Positions 1 through 5,398 of a stretch of DNA of 5,398 nt are shown here, one piece after another (position 1 is the stretch's first letter; the number at the start of each line of letters is the position of its first letter). The stretch lies in assembly GCA_937960785.1 (NCBI GenBank), contig CALGOZ010000163.1, positions 1-5,398 on the forward strand. Direction: 5' to 3'. Made by a program: the position numbers and the translations under genes. This stretch comes from an uncultured Pseudogracilibacillus sp. (GTDB lineage Bacteria; Bacillota; Bacilli; Bacillales; Amphibacillaceae). The notes beneath the pieces are model-generated. The model did not search any database. It had not been told where the DNA came from and was given only the letters and a program-made list of their open reading frames with translations.

Positions 1-258
1 AATCGCTTCTGGGAAGGTTACGACAGTCGTCAATCAAACAAGACAAAGTTAAACTATGAGCTTATTTATATTACGGATGAAAGCTTTGGAAAAGTAAGAT
101 TACGAGAGTTTATCTTAGAGAAGTTGCCTAAGTATCAATGGCGGTCCAACTATTTTCAAGATACGATGACTGAAGCATCTAAGGTCGAATGGGATGTCAG
201 GGCCTTGCAATTATTGCTACGGAGAATGGTTCGTGACCAAAGGGCGATAACTAAATAA
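1..258 (+). CDS. C-terminal end of an upstream operon gene, truncated by the window edge
   Basis: Frame 1 is open from the first base to the TAA at 256-258, giving the last 85 residues of a protein that starts outside the window. The fragment begins NRFWEGYDSRQ, passes through an apparent strand segment (YELIYITDESFGKVRL) and ends in two likely helices, REFILEKLPKYQWRSNYF and VEWDVRALQLLLRRMVRDQ, the second amphipathic and Arg/Leu-rich. I do not recognise the family. It lies 21 bases before the Cas7-2x start on the same strand, so it is almost certainly another subunit of the same type III complex. From gene order in III-D loci the candidates are a Csx10/Cas7-Cas5-Cas11-type fusion, whose C-terminus would be the helical Cas11 small-subunit domain, or Cas10. 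The helical tail fits the first slightly better, but this is inference from context only. Confidence 0.75.
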   Translation, partial: NRFWEGYDSRQSNKTKLNYELIYITDESFGKVRLREFILEKLPKYQWRSNYFQDTMTEASKVEWDVRALQLLLRRMVRDQRAITK

Positions 259-265
259 CGGAAAA

Positions 266-274
266 AAGGAGTGA
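266..274 (+). promoter_or_regulatory. Ribosome binding site that decides the Cas7-2x start
   Basis: The sequence AAGGAGTGA is a near-perfect Shine-Dalgarno site. The in-frame GTG at 271 lies inside it and so cannot be its start codon. The TTG codons at 277 and 280 sit 5 and 8 bases after AAGGAG. The spacing of 8 favours TTG at 280, giving an N-terminus of MTQIYEWNIQF. There is no in-frame ATG nearby. Confidence 0.7.
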
Positions 275-279
275 GATTG

Positions 280-1578
280 TTGACTCAAATTTATGAATGG
301 AATATCCAATTTAAAACTCTTTCACCCTTACATATTGGTGATGAGGATGATCATATTTTAGTAGATCAATACGGTAAACCTTTTATCCCGGGAACTTCTT
401 TAGCCGGAGCTTGTCGGAGTTATTTAGAAATGACTGAATATGGTTACTTAATTCATAACTTATTCGGTGAAAAAGCTAGCTATCGTCCCAAGGAAGGTTT
501 AATCTTTACTGATAGCTATTTACAAGGGGATTTTGATTACGACTTACGCCCGAGTGTACGAATAGACGGGGAGACGAGAACAGCTGAGAATAAAGGTTTT
601 TTTGAACGGATGTTTATCGCGCCGGGTGCCTTGTTTAAATTTAACTTAACTTTATATGCTTCGGGAGAGAATGCGACTGAACAACGGGATGCCGTCGAAC
701 ACTTACTCCATGCGATCCATCATGGAATCGTTCGGATCGGAGCGCTTCAATCTATAGGTGGCGGTCGAGTAGAGATATCCTCCTGTCAATATAGGCATTA
801 CAATTGCCAAAATTTAGAGGACTTACATGCCTATGTTAACCAGTCGAAAGTAGCTGAGGAATATATTTTTACAGACGATTTCAAACCACAAGCAACGATG
901 CAATTTATTATTAAGGGTGAGACGGCGACTCCTTTACTCATTGCATCGTCAAGCATGCATGATTCGTCCGAAGCGGATGCGATACCAATGAAGACAAAGG
1001 ATGGTAAGCCCCTTATTCCTGGGTCCAGCTTAAAAGGCTTATTACGTCATCGTGTTGAACGCATTACGAACGCCTTATCCCTACCCCAAGGTTCAAAATA
1101 TATAGAGCAACTCTTTGGACAAGCTCCCGGAAAGGGAAAGACTAGGGCAGGGAGTTTGCAATTTCGTGATGTGGTGATAAAAGACCCTGAATGTATTAAG
1201 TATTATCGTACTTCCATCAACCCCTTGACCGGTAGTGTAAGGGATGGAGCATTACTTAATGAGGAGACTGTATCAGGTAAGTTAAATATTAAAATCACCT
1301 TAAGTTATAAGGAAAAGAATGACGACCTATACGTCTCAGCAGCTTTACTTCTGTTTGCTTTACGGGATTTAGCCTTACAAGAGTTATCAATCGGTAGTCG
1401 TTCAAGCATAGGTTATGGATTTATAGATGTAGAGAAAATTGAAGTACAATTAGAGGAAGATAGAGCCTTACTATCGATAAAAGACGAAACAATCGAAGAT
1501 CCCGCTCACTTACTTCAAAGCTTTAATCAAGCCCTACAAAAGGTAGGCCAGTCCCAGGAGGTGAAAGACGGTGTCTAG
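280..1578 (+). CDS. Type III-D double Cas7 (RAMP) backbone protein, Cas7-2x-like
   Basis: This protein carries two fused Cas7/Csm3-like RAMP domains that would form two adjacent backbone segments of a type III effector, binding crRNA and cutting target RNA in the cytoplasm. Residue numbers count from the GTG at 271; subtract 3 for the preferred TTG start at 280. Domain 1 (about 8-175) has PLHIG at 19-23, KPFIPGTSLAG at 36-46, LFG at 64-66 and a glycine loop IGALQSIGGGRV at 156-167. Domain 2 (about 208-392) has PLLIA at 221-225, KPLIPGSSLKGLLR at 246-259, LFG at 281-283 and IGSRSSIGYGF at 374-384. Asp26 and Asp236 both lie 15 residues before the final G of IPG, where the Csm3 catalytic aspartate falls, so both sites look active. 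RTSINPLTG (313-321) is the Csm3-type thumb segment. Few cysteines are present, so no zinc finger is evident. AGGAGG near its 3' end serves the next gene, with an 8-base overlap. Confidence 0.9.
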   Translation: MTQIYEWNIQFKTLSPLHIGDEDDHILVDQYGKPFIPGTSLAGACRSYLEMTEYGYLIHNLFGEKASYRPKEGLIFTDSYLQGDFDYDLRPSVRIDGETRTAENKGFFERMFIAPGALFKFNLTLYASGENATEQRDAVEHLLHAIHHGIVRIGALQSIGGGRVEISSCQYRHYNCQNLEDLHAYVNQSKVAEEYIFTDDFKPQATMQFIIKGETATPLLIASSSMHDSSEADAIPMKTKDGKPLIPGSSLKGLLRHRVERITNALSLPQGSKYIEQLFGQAPGKGKTRAGSLQFRDVVIKDPECIKYYRTSINPLTGSVRDGALLNEETVSGKLNIKITLSYKEKNDDLYVSAALLLFALRDLALQELSIGSRSSIGYGFIDVEKIEVQLEEDRALLSIKDETIEDPAHLLQSFNQALQKVGQSQEVKDGV

Positions 1579-1993
1579 TAGCTTAGCTTTACAGACTATT
1601 GAAGTTGAACGAGTCGGCGATGAGCTAAAATGGCCGGAAGACTTATCATCCGATGCCTATACTTTAATTTATAGCCATAGCAAATTAGAGTTAAATCAAA
1701 GTCAAACAAGTTTGAAGGCAAGCAAACTTTATGAGGCTTGGGCCTTCGACGGTGTGAAGTCTTGGCATATTTGGAATCGAGATGGTACTTGGGTATGCAC
1801 GACCTATGATAGCCGAAAGATAGACAAGAATCTCGTAGTCGAAAGAGAGCAATTGTTAATGAAACAATTCACTAAATCTACGGGAAAAGATACCCTAGTT
1901 ATTCATCACCGTCTTGCCTTTGATCAAGATGACCAAGCTTATATAGCTTATTCCTGTCCGATTAACTTGCGGAAGAAAGGAGAAGTGAAATGA
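1571..1993 (+). CDS. csx19: Csx19-like small subunit of a type III-D complex (TIGR03984 type)
   Basis: This 140-residue protein starts at GTG 1571, 9 bases after a strong AGGAGG (1556-1561), and overlaps the preceding gene by 8 bases. Its stop overlaps the next start as ATGA. Visible features are an aromatic central segment, LYEAWAFDGVKSWHIWNRDG at 53-72, and a later strand pair, VIHHRLAFDQDDQAYIAYS at 110-128. No signal peptide, membrane segment or nuclease motif is visible. The L-x-E-A-x-A-F pattern followed by a Trp-rich strand, the size, and the position between a double Cas7 and a TIGR03986-type RAMP gene all fit Csx19, an accessory subunit of III-D complexes. The assignment rests about equally on motif and position. 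The alternative is an unrelated small subunit that has replaced Csx19. Confidence 0.65.
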   Translation: MSSSLALQTIEVERVGDELKWPEDLSSDAYTLIYSHSKLELNQSQTSLKASKLYEAWAFDGVKSWHIWNRDGTWVCTTYDSRKIDKNLVVEREQLLMKQFTKSTGKDTLVIHHRLAFDQDDQAYIAYSCPINLRKKGEVK

Positions 1994-3807
1994 CAAAAAG
2001 ACATAACGTTGCCTATGCTCCGTATAATTTCGTTCCCTTTCCGGAAGAAATTATTCACCGTTATAAGTGTTTTTCTGAACTACCGAGCCATGACTTGAGT
2101 AGAAAAGAGGATCAAGCTTTACTTTCTGGTGAAATTACTTTTGATATCGTCGCTGAGTCTCCTATTTTAGTAGCTGATGGTAATAAGAAAGATAGTGAAT
2201 TCTATGACTTTGTAAAAAATGCTCGCGGGAAGTATGAGATTCCAGGCTCTACGTTACGTGGCCTGATTAGAAATAGTCTCAGTGTCTTATCCATGAGTGA
2301 CTGGTCAAAAAGAATCGATGAAGAAAGATACTATTATCGAATGGTCGGAGAAAGTAGCTCAAGGCTTGCTCAGACTTATCATCAGACAGTTGACAGTTCG
2401 GTGGAAGTATATCGAGGAAAAAGATATAGTATTGCCAAAAATGTAAAGGCCGGCTATCTTGTGAAAAAAGCGAAAGACAAGTATGTAATTTATCCTGCCC
2501 GAACTGATGGCGGACGAAAGGGAAGAAGCTATTATAAATATCATATAAGTCAGGTTAATGATAGGTTCAAAGGAAGAATAAAACGATTTATTAATGAAGG
2601 TTTTCAGGTCGAGGATTGTCGTTTTGCAGTGAACAAAGACGGTAAGGCTACTTATCTAAATGGTAGGGATGCCCCTTTTGAAGGGAAGAAAATTTTTTCT
2701 GGTCCTATGAAAGGTAGGACGGCCAAACAATCTTTTTATATTATTAACGAAATAGACAAAGATGCTAAGCCAATTAATATTAGTCCTAGCCAACTAAGAG
2801 CCTATAAGGCGGACTATGAGTTCAGAAAGTCCAAGTTCCCTAAAGGAAAAAAGGAAACAATGGAGGAATATTTCTCATTACCGAAGGAGATAGGTTTAGA
2901 TAATGCTAAACCATGCTTTTATCTTCAAAGGGGCGAGCAATTATATTTTGGTTTTACGGCATTTTTAAGATTGACTTATGACTATACGACAAGAGACGCG
3001 ATTCCAGACCATATTAAGCATAGTGGCTTCGGAATTGATTATGAGAAGGCCTTGTTTGGCTTTGTTGAAAAGGATTTTGCCCAATATTCTGGGAAAAATA
3101 AACCAATCAACTATGCGTCGAGATTAAGTTTTTTCCCGAGTGAGTTATCTGGTGAAGCAGGTTCAAAGGTAAAAACGAAAGTCACCCTAAGATCCCCAAG
3201 GGCCTCAGCTTTACAAATGTATTTAGATCAAGATTTAAATAAAGCTGGATACAAAAGTTATAACGATAAAGATGCTCAAGTAAGAGGAATGAAGCAGTAT
3301 TGGGTTAAGAATATATTACAAGATAGAGAAGGGGCAAATGAGTTACATCTACTCCCAAGAAAATCAGTCTTCCAAGCCAAAATAAAGTTTGAACATTTGC
3401 ATAGGGACGAGTTAGGTGTCTTGCTGTGGACATTGCAGGGACCTCAATACCATCAAATAGGAATGGGGAAACCTTATGGATATGGGCTTGTAAGATTTAC
3501 GAACCTTAATTGTAAGACTACAAATCCTTCTAATATGTATCAAGACTTAAATCGCTTTTTTCAGCTTGGCTTCGAACAAGCAGATGTTGAAAGTCTTATA
3601 AAAGACTATAAAAACTATGTCAAAGAAAAATTTTCTATCAATTTAGATAAGCAAGAGAGTATCCAAGTTTTCCTTAAGATGAAGGAGAAAGCACCTTTAT
3701 CCGATAAGGATATGGCCTATATGCCTCTTAGAGGTGGATATAGTAAAAAACCAAAATTACCAACAGCAAGGGATTTGCTAGAAGGAAAGTATAGGAGAAG
3801 GAGCTAG
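1990..3807 (+). CDS. TIGR03986-family RAMP protein (Cas7 with a large insertion), type III-D
   Basis: This 605-residue Cas7-fold subunit is expected to cap or extend the crRNA-bound backbone. ATG 1990 follows AAAGGAG (1976-1982) by 7 bases. The family hallmark APYNFVPFP is at 10-18. The RAMP core is split: IPGSTLRGLIR at 84-94 is separated from its LFGF partner (355-358) by about 260 residues, against about 25-32 between the same motifs in each domain of the neighbouring double Cas7. The intervening segment is Lys/Arg/Tyr-rich, suggesting RNA or protein contact. Later motifs typical of the family are TLRSPRASALQMYL (399-412), RGMKQYWVK (432-440) and the glycine loop IGMGKPYGYGLVRF (490-503). 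Phe71 occupies the position of the Csm3-type aspartate (Asp73 is two residues off), so this subunit may not cut RNA. The C-terminal 100 residues are basic and helical. The next gene starts 4 bases after the stop. Confidence 0.9.
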   Translation: MTKRHNVAYAPYNFVPFPEEIIHRYKCFSELPSHDLSRKEDQALLSGEITFDIVAESPILVADGNKKDSEFYDFVKNARGKYEIPGSTLRGLIRNSLSVLSMSDWSKRIDEERYYYRMVGESSSRLAQTYHQTVDSSVEVYRGKRYSIAKNVKAGYLVKKAKDKYVIYPARTDGGRKGRSYYKYHISQVNDRFKGRIKRFINEGFQVEDCRFAVNKDGKATYLNGRDAPFEGKKIFSGPMKGRTAKQSFYIINEIDKDAKPINISPSQLRAYKADYEFRKSKFPKGKKETMEEYFSLPKEIGLDNAKPCFYLQRGEQLYFGFTAFLRLTYDYTTRDAIPDHIKHSGFGIDYEKALFGFVEKDFAQYSGKNKPINYASRLSFFPSELSGEAGSKVKTKVTLRSPRASALQMYLDQDLNKAGYKSYNDKDAQVRGMKQYWVKNILQDREGANELHLLPRKSVFQAKIKFEHLHRDELGVLLWTLQGPQYHQIGMGKPYGYGLVRFTNLNCKTTNPSNMYQDLNRFFQLGFEQADVESLIKDYKNYVKEKFSINLDKQESIQVFLKMKEKAPLSDKDMAYMPLRGGYSKKPKLPTARDLLEGKYRRRS

Positions 3808-3811
3808 AGAA

Positions 3812-4993
3812 ATGTACAATCGCATGGTCGTCACATCAGGTACATCTTTACTCAATAACAATCGCTCTCTACTTGAAAGTGAATTTTCAAATTTTTTTCA
3901 AGTGAAGGAACGGTTAACTGATGAAAGCTTTAGCTTAAGTGATAAGGTTATTCAATACTTGAGCACTCAACTTCTATCCCTCGACAAATCAGACCTTGAT
4001 CAAATTAGTGCAGAAGTATCGATGGTGGCTGTTTTACAAGGGCGTGAACAATTAGTGAAGGCACCCTATATCACATTGTTCTATACAGATTCCTTCAGAG
4101 GACGTGTCGCCGGCCTTGTCAATAAGAAAATATTGGAACAAGTATATGGAGCCACGGTCCGAATGCGGAAAATTTACGAACTTGATGTCCATAAACGGAC
4201 CGTGTTAAACCGCGCTTTAGGTAAATATTTAAGCGATATTAGTGAAGCTCTTGAAGAAGGAGAACCGAACACAACTTGCTTTGCACCGATTGGAGGCTAT
4301 AAAGTGATGACCTCCCTTGGCCACTTAGTTGGGAATTTACATCATTACCCAACCGCTTATTTATACGAAGGCTCGACTGTGGTCCACGAAATTCCTCCGG
4401 TAATTGTAGAAATTAACGAATCACTAATTAAGGAAAACCATCAGCTATTGAAAAAGTTTTTTGATGGGGATTGTTTTATATATGAGGAATTATCCCCTGA
4501 AGAGCAAGCATTTATAAAAGAGCAGTCTGTCATGTTTGAGCAAGTGGACGAATTGGTTGCACTAAATCCCTTTGGTAGATTTTTATGTAATCAAAATAAA
4601 TATTATAAATACTTCAAATCTAAGGTATATATGGAGGAATCTTTGTATCGGGAGATTAATCGTCGCTACACTAGTTATTGGAAGACGGTATATGATGAAA
4701 TTAAGGATCTTATTTTCCAGCATGAAAGTAACCCAGCAGACTACCGAGCCACCCTATATCATGAGCCTGACTTTTCCCAATTAGATCTTAAAGGTTCGAG
4801 CTATCACTTATTTAAAGGTGGCAACAACCCCGTCTTCCGCGCCCTTTGGTTGTATAATGAAGAAGACGACGCCTATTACATCGCTCACATATGGTTCGAT
4901 CACGATGTTTATAAAAGGGAAGCAACCGCAACGATAAAACGAAAAAAGCACAAAGGAAATTGGATTAATATTACAGAACAATTATATTCATAA
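3812..4993 (+). CDS. CARF-RelE fusion, Cami1-like signal-activated ribosome-dependent mRNA interferase
   Basis: This 393-residue ancillary effector starts at ATG 3812, 8 bases after AAGGAG (3798-3803). Residues 1-200 look like a CARF domain of the APE2256 (TIGR02619) type: VVTSGTSLL (6-14), a strand at 65-75, TLFYTDSFRGR (88-98), FAPIGGYKVMTSL (157-169) and AYLYEGSTVVHEIPPV (182-197). This is the class that binds cyclic oligoadenylate. Residues about 200-265 are a helical linker. Residues about 270-393 resemble a RelE toxin: a helix YREINRRYTSYWKTVYDEI, then the strand series SYHLFKGG, VFRALWLYNE, AYYIAHIWFDHDVYKRE. By eye, Arg343 matches E. coli RelE R61 and Tyr367 matches Y87, both active-site residues. 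The C-terminal tail is lysine-rich. The known CARF-RelE protein Cami1 is recruited to the ribosomal stalk and cuts mRNA in the A site; that activity is inferred here. No HEPN motif (RxxxxH) of Csm6/Csx1 stands out. Confidence 0.82.
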   Translation: MYNRMVVTSGTSLLNNNRSLLESEFSNFFQVKERLTDESFSLSDKVIQYLSTQLLSLDKSDLDQISAEVSMVAVLQGREQLVKAPYITLFYTDSFRGRVAGLVNKKILEQVYGATVRMRKIYELDVHKRTVLNRALGKYLSDISEALEEGEPNTTCFAPIGGYKVMTSLGHLVGNLHHYPTAYLYEGSTVVHEIPPVIVEINESLIKENHQLLKKFFDGDCFIYEELSPEEQAFIKEQSVMFEQVDELVALNPFGRFLCNQNKYYKYFKSKVYMEESLYREINRRYTSYWKTVYDEIKDLIFQHESNPADYRATLYHEPDFSQLDLKGSSYHLFKGGNNPVFRALWLYNEEDDAYYIAHIWFDHDVYKREATATIKRKKHKGNWINITEQLYS

Positions 4994-5006
4994 AGTTATT
5001 TATCGA

Positions 5007-5027
5007 GACATTAACTTGAGCCAACGT
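5007..5027. repeat. Direct repeat, copy 1 of 2 (21 bases)
   Basis: GACATTAACTTGAGCCAACG plus one T, starting 14 bases after the last stop codon. It differs from copy 2 only at its eighth base (A5014 against G5070), and copy starts are 56 bases apart. Read on the minus strand, the right arm (5020-5028) and left arm (5007-5015) form 8 pairs, three of them G-U, closed by a UCAA loop. Confidence 0.8.
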
Positions 5028-5062
5028 ATGAGATAGGCTGGGCACGTGATTGTTTTAATTGG

Positions 5063-5083
5063 GACATTAGCTTGAGCCAACGT
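5063..5083. repeat. Direct repeat, copy 2 of 2 (21 bases)
   Basis: It matches copy 1 at 20 of 21 bases. On the minus strand, bases 5084-5076 and 5071-5063 form a 9-bp hairpin (GACGUUGGC / GCUAAUGUC) with a UCAA loop and two G-U pairs. On the plus strand the same two positions would be A-C mismatches, so the minus-strand RNA folds better. CGAGAC (5004-5009) before copy 1 and GTCTCG (5082-5087) after copy 2 are also inverted. Confidence 0.8.
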
Positions 5084-5110
5084 CTCGCTATACAAGTGTA
5101 TTGGTGGAGG

Positions 5111-5260
5111 TTTAAGTAAGTTTGCGCGAATGAGGAAGATTTTTTGCCGAGTTTCATTTTGTGCGCCCTTAAGTCATTATGCGCGTTCGAGCAAGATCTT
5201 TTTGCCAAGTCGTAATTGTGGTTCTTAAGTAATTTTGTGTGTTCGAGTAAGAAAAGAAGC
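5111..5260. repeat. Three degenerate tandem units, period 56-57 bases
   Basis: The units begin at 5111, 5168 and 5224 with TTTAAGT, CTTAAGT and CTTAAGT. Shared elements in order are TTAAGT, then TTTGCGCG / TATGCGCG / TTTGTGTG, then GAGGAAGAT / GAGCAAGAT / GAGTAAGA, then a T-run followed by TTGCC in the first two units. The third unit decays after about 37 bases. The unit is too long and too diverged for a CRISPR repeat-spacer pattern. It looks like a dispersed intergenic repeat family, possibly genome-specific. Minus-strand translation gives a Lys/Ser-rich open stretch that I regard as a by-product of the repeats. Confidence 0.65.
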
Positions 5261-5299
5261 GATTAAGGAACAGGGAGATCTGCCCCTTTAGAACAATCC

Positions 5300-5328
5300 T
5301 TATTTCTGTAAGCCACTGAACTGATAAT
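5300..5328 (+). promoter_or_regulatory. Weak candidate promoter before the leader-like element
   Basis: GATAAT at 5323-5328 resembles a -10 box. The -35 position with 17-base spacing is TTATTT (5300-5305), a poor match to TTGACA. A transcript would begin near 5335, at the left arm of the inverted repeat, and run toward any array beyond the window end. Support is weak. Confidence 0.2.
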
Positions 5329-5334
5329 TATCTT

Positions 5335-5398
5335 TGCGAACCTCAAGCGAACATGAAATCCCTGGGAGGTTCGCACATTTTTTATAGGTAAAACCTTT
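5335..5398 (+). promoter_or_regulatory. Probable part of a CRISPR leader, cut off by the window edge
   Basis: A perfect 10-bp inverted repeat, TGCGAACCTC (5335-5344) and GAGGTTCGCA (5366-5375), encloses a 21-base loop that carries a further GCGAAC (5347-5352). GCGAAC therefore occurs directly at 5336 and 5347, exactly 11 bases apart, and inverted at 5369-5374. An AT-rich stretch ATTTTTTATAGG follows, then AAAACCTTT. From memory, inverted GCGAACC/GGTTCGC elements followed by AT-rich DNA occur in leaders upstream of arrays in many bacteria, and the position right after a type III operon fits. No repeat-spacer unit lies inside the window. The alternative is a terminator, but the loop is long and the T-run is offset by 2 bases. 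Confidence 0.5.

Larger units (their letters stand above)
4994..5398. other. Non-coding tail of the locus, 405 bases, rich in repeats
   Basis: No gene with a ribosome binding site and a plausible protein is present on either strand. The region holds a 21-base direct repeat, three degenerate 56-57-base units and a leader-like inverted repeat, each listed separately. No hairpin followed by a T-run is seen directly after the last stop at 4993, so the operon transcript may continue into this region. Confidence 0.7.

Noticed and set aside
2359..2544. A 61-residue minus-strand open frame inside the TIGR03986-type gene
   Set aside because: It is a shadow of a well-supported RAMP gene, with no ribosome binding site or recognisable motif.
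4572..4784. A 70-residue plus-strand frame inside the CARF-RelE gene
   Set aside because: It is an out-of-frame shadow of a continuous coding sequence with RelE features across the same stretch.
5011..5208. A 65-residue open frame on the minus strand
   Set aside because: It runs entirely through the two repeat sets, has no clear ribosome binding site, and its Lys/Ser-rich sequence follows the repeat period. It is best read as a by-product of the repeats.
5111..5260. Degenerate tandem units considered as a decayed CRISPR array
   Set aside because: Similarity extends across most of each unit instead of alternating conserved repeats with unique spacers, and the units have diverged along their whole length.
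5265..5301. Imperfect hairpin (AAGGA / TCCTT outer, AGGG / CCCT inner) considered as a terminator
   Set aside because: The stems are only 4-5 bp with large unpaired gaps, and no clean T-run follows.
5377..5398. ATAGGTA-containing end considered as the first CRISPR repeat
   Set aside because: Only one copy lies in the window, so a repeat cannot be recognised; it is kept as part of the leader-like element.

Overview
The window is an AT-rich stretch of bacterial DNA with tightly packed plus-strand genes. Strong purine-rich Shine-Dalgarno sites (AAGGAG, AGGAGG) and alternative TTG and GTG starts point to a low-GC Gram-positive of the Bacilli. A more precise placement, perhaps Lactobacillales, would be a guess.

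Positions 1-4993 are one operon encoding the downstream half of a type III-D CRISPR-Cas effector module. The order is: the last 85 codons of an unidentified upstream gene (1-258); a protein with two Cas7/RAMP domains, Cas7-2x-like (about 280-1578); a small Csx19-like protein (1571-1993); a 605-residue RAMP protein of the TIGR03986 type, which is a Cas7 with a very large internal insertion (1990-3807); and a 393-residue protein with an N-terminal CARF sensor of the APE2256 type and a C-terminal RelE-like toxin domain (3812-4993). Genes overlap or are separated by only 4-21 bases, so they are probably co-transcribed and translationally coupled.

The set double Cas7, Csx19 and Cas7-insertion matches the multi-fusion III-D variant called III-Dv, or III-D2. 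Its gene order parallels the domain order of the single-protein effector Cas7-11 (gRAMP). In the inferred system, the Cas7 subunits form the backbone on crRNA and cut target RNA through the two visible aspartates (D26 and D236 of the double Cas7). A Cas10 outside the window would make cyclic oligoadenylate. The CARF-RelE protein would sense that signal and cut mRNA on the ribosome, as described for Cami1. Cas10, Csx10, Cas6 and the adaptation genes are not in the window.

Positions 4994-5398 are non-coding. They hold a 21-base direct repeat (5007-5027 and 5063-5083) that can fold as minus-strand RNA hairpins, then three degenerate tandem units with a 56-57-base period (5111-5260). They end in a perfect 10-bp inverted repeat (5335-5344 / 5366-5375) with three GCGAAC boxes, which looks like part of a CRISPR leader. 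An array may therefore start just past the window edge, but no CRISPR repeat is seen inside it.
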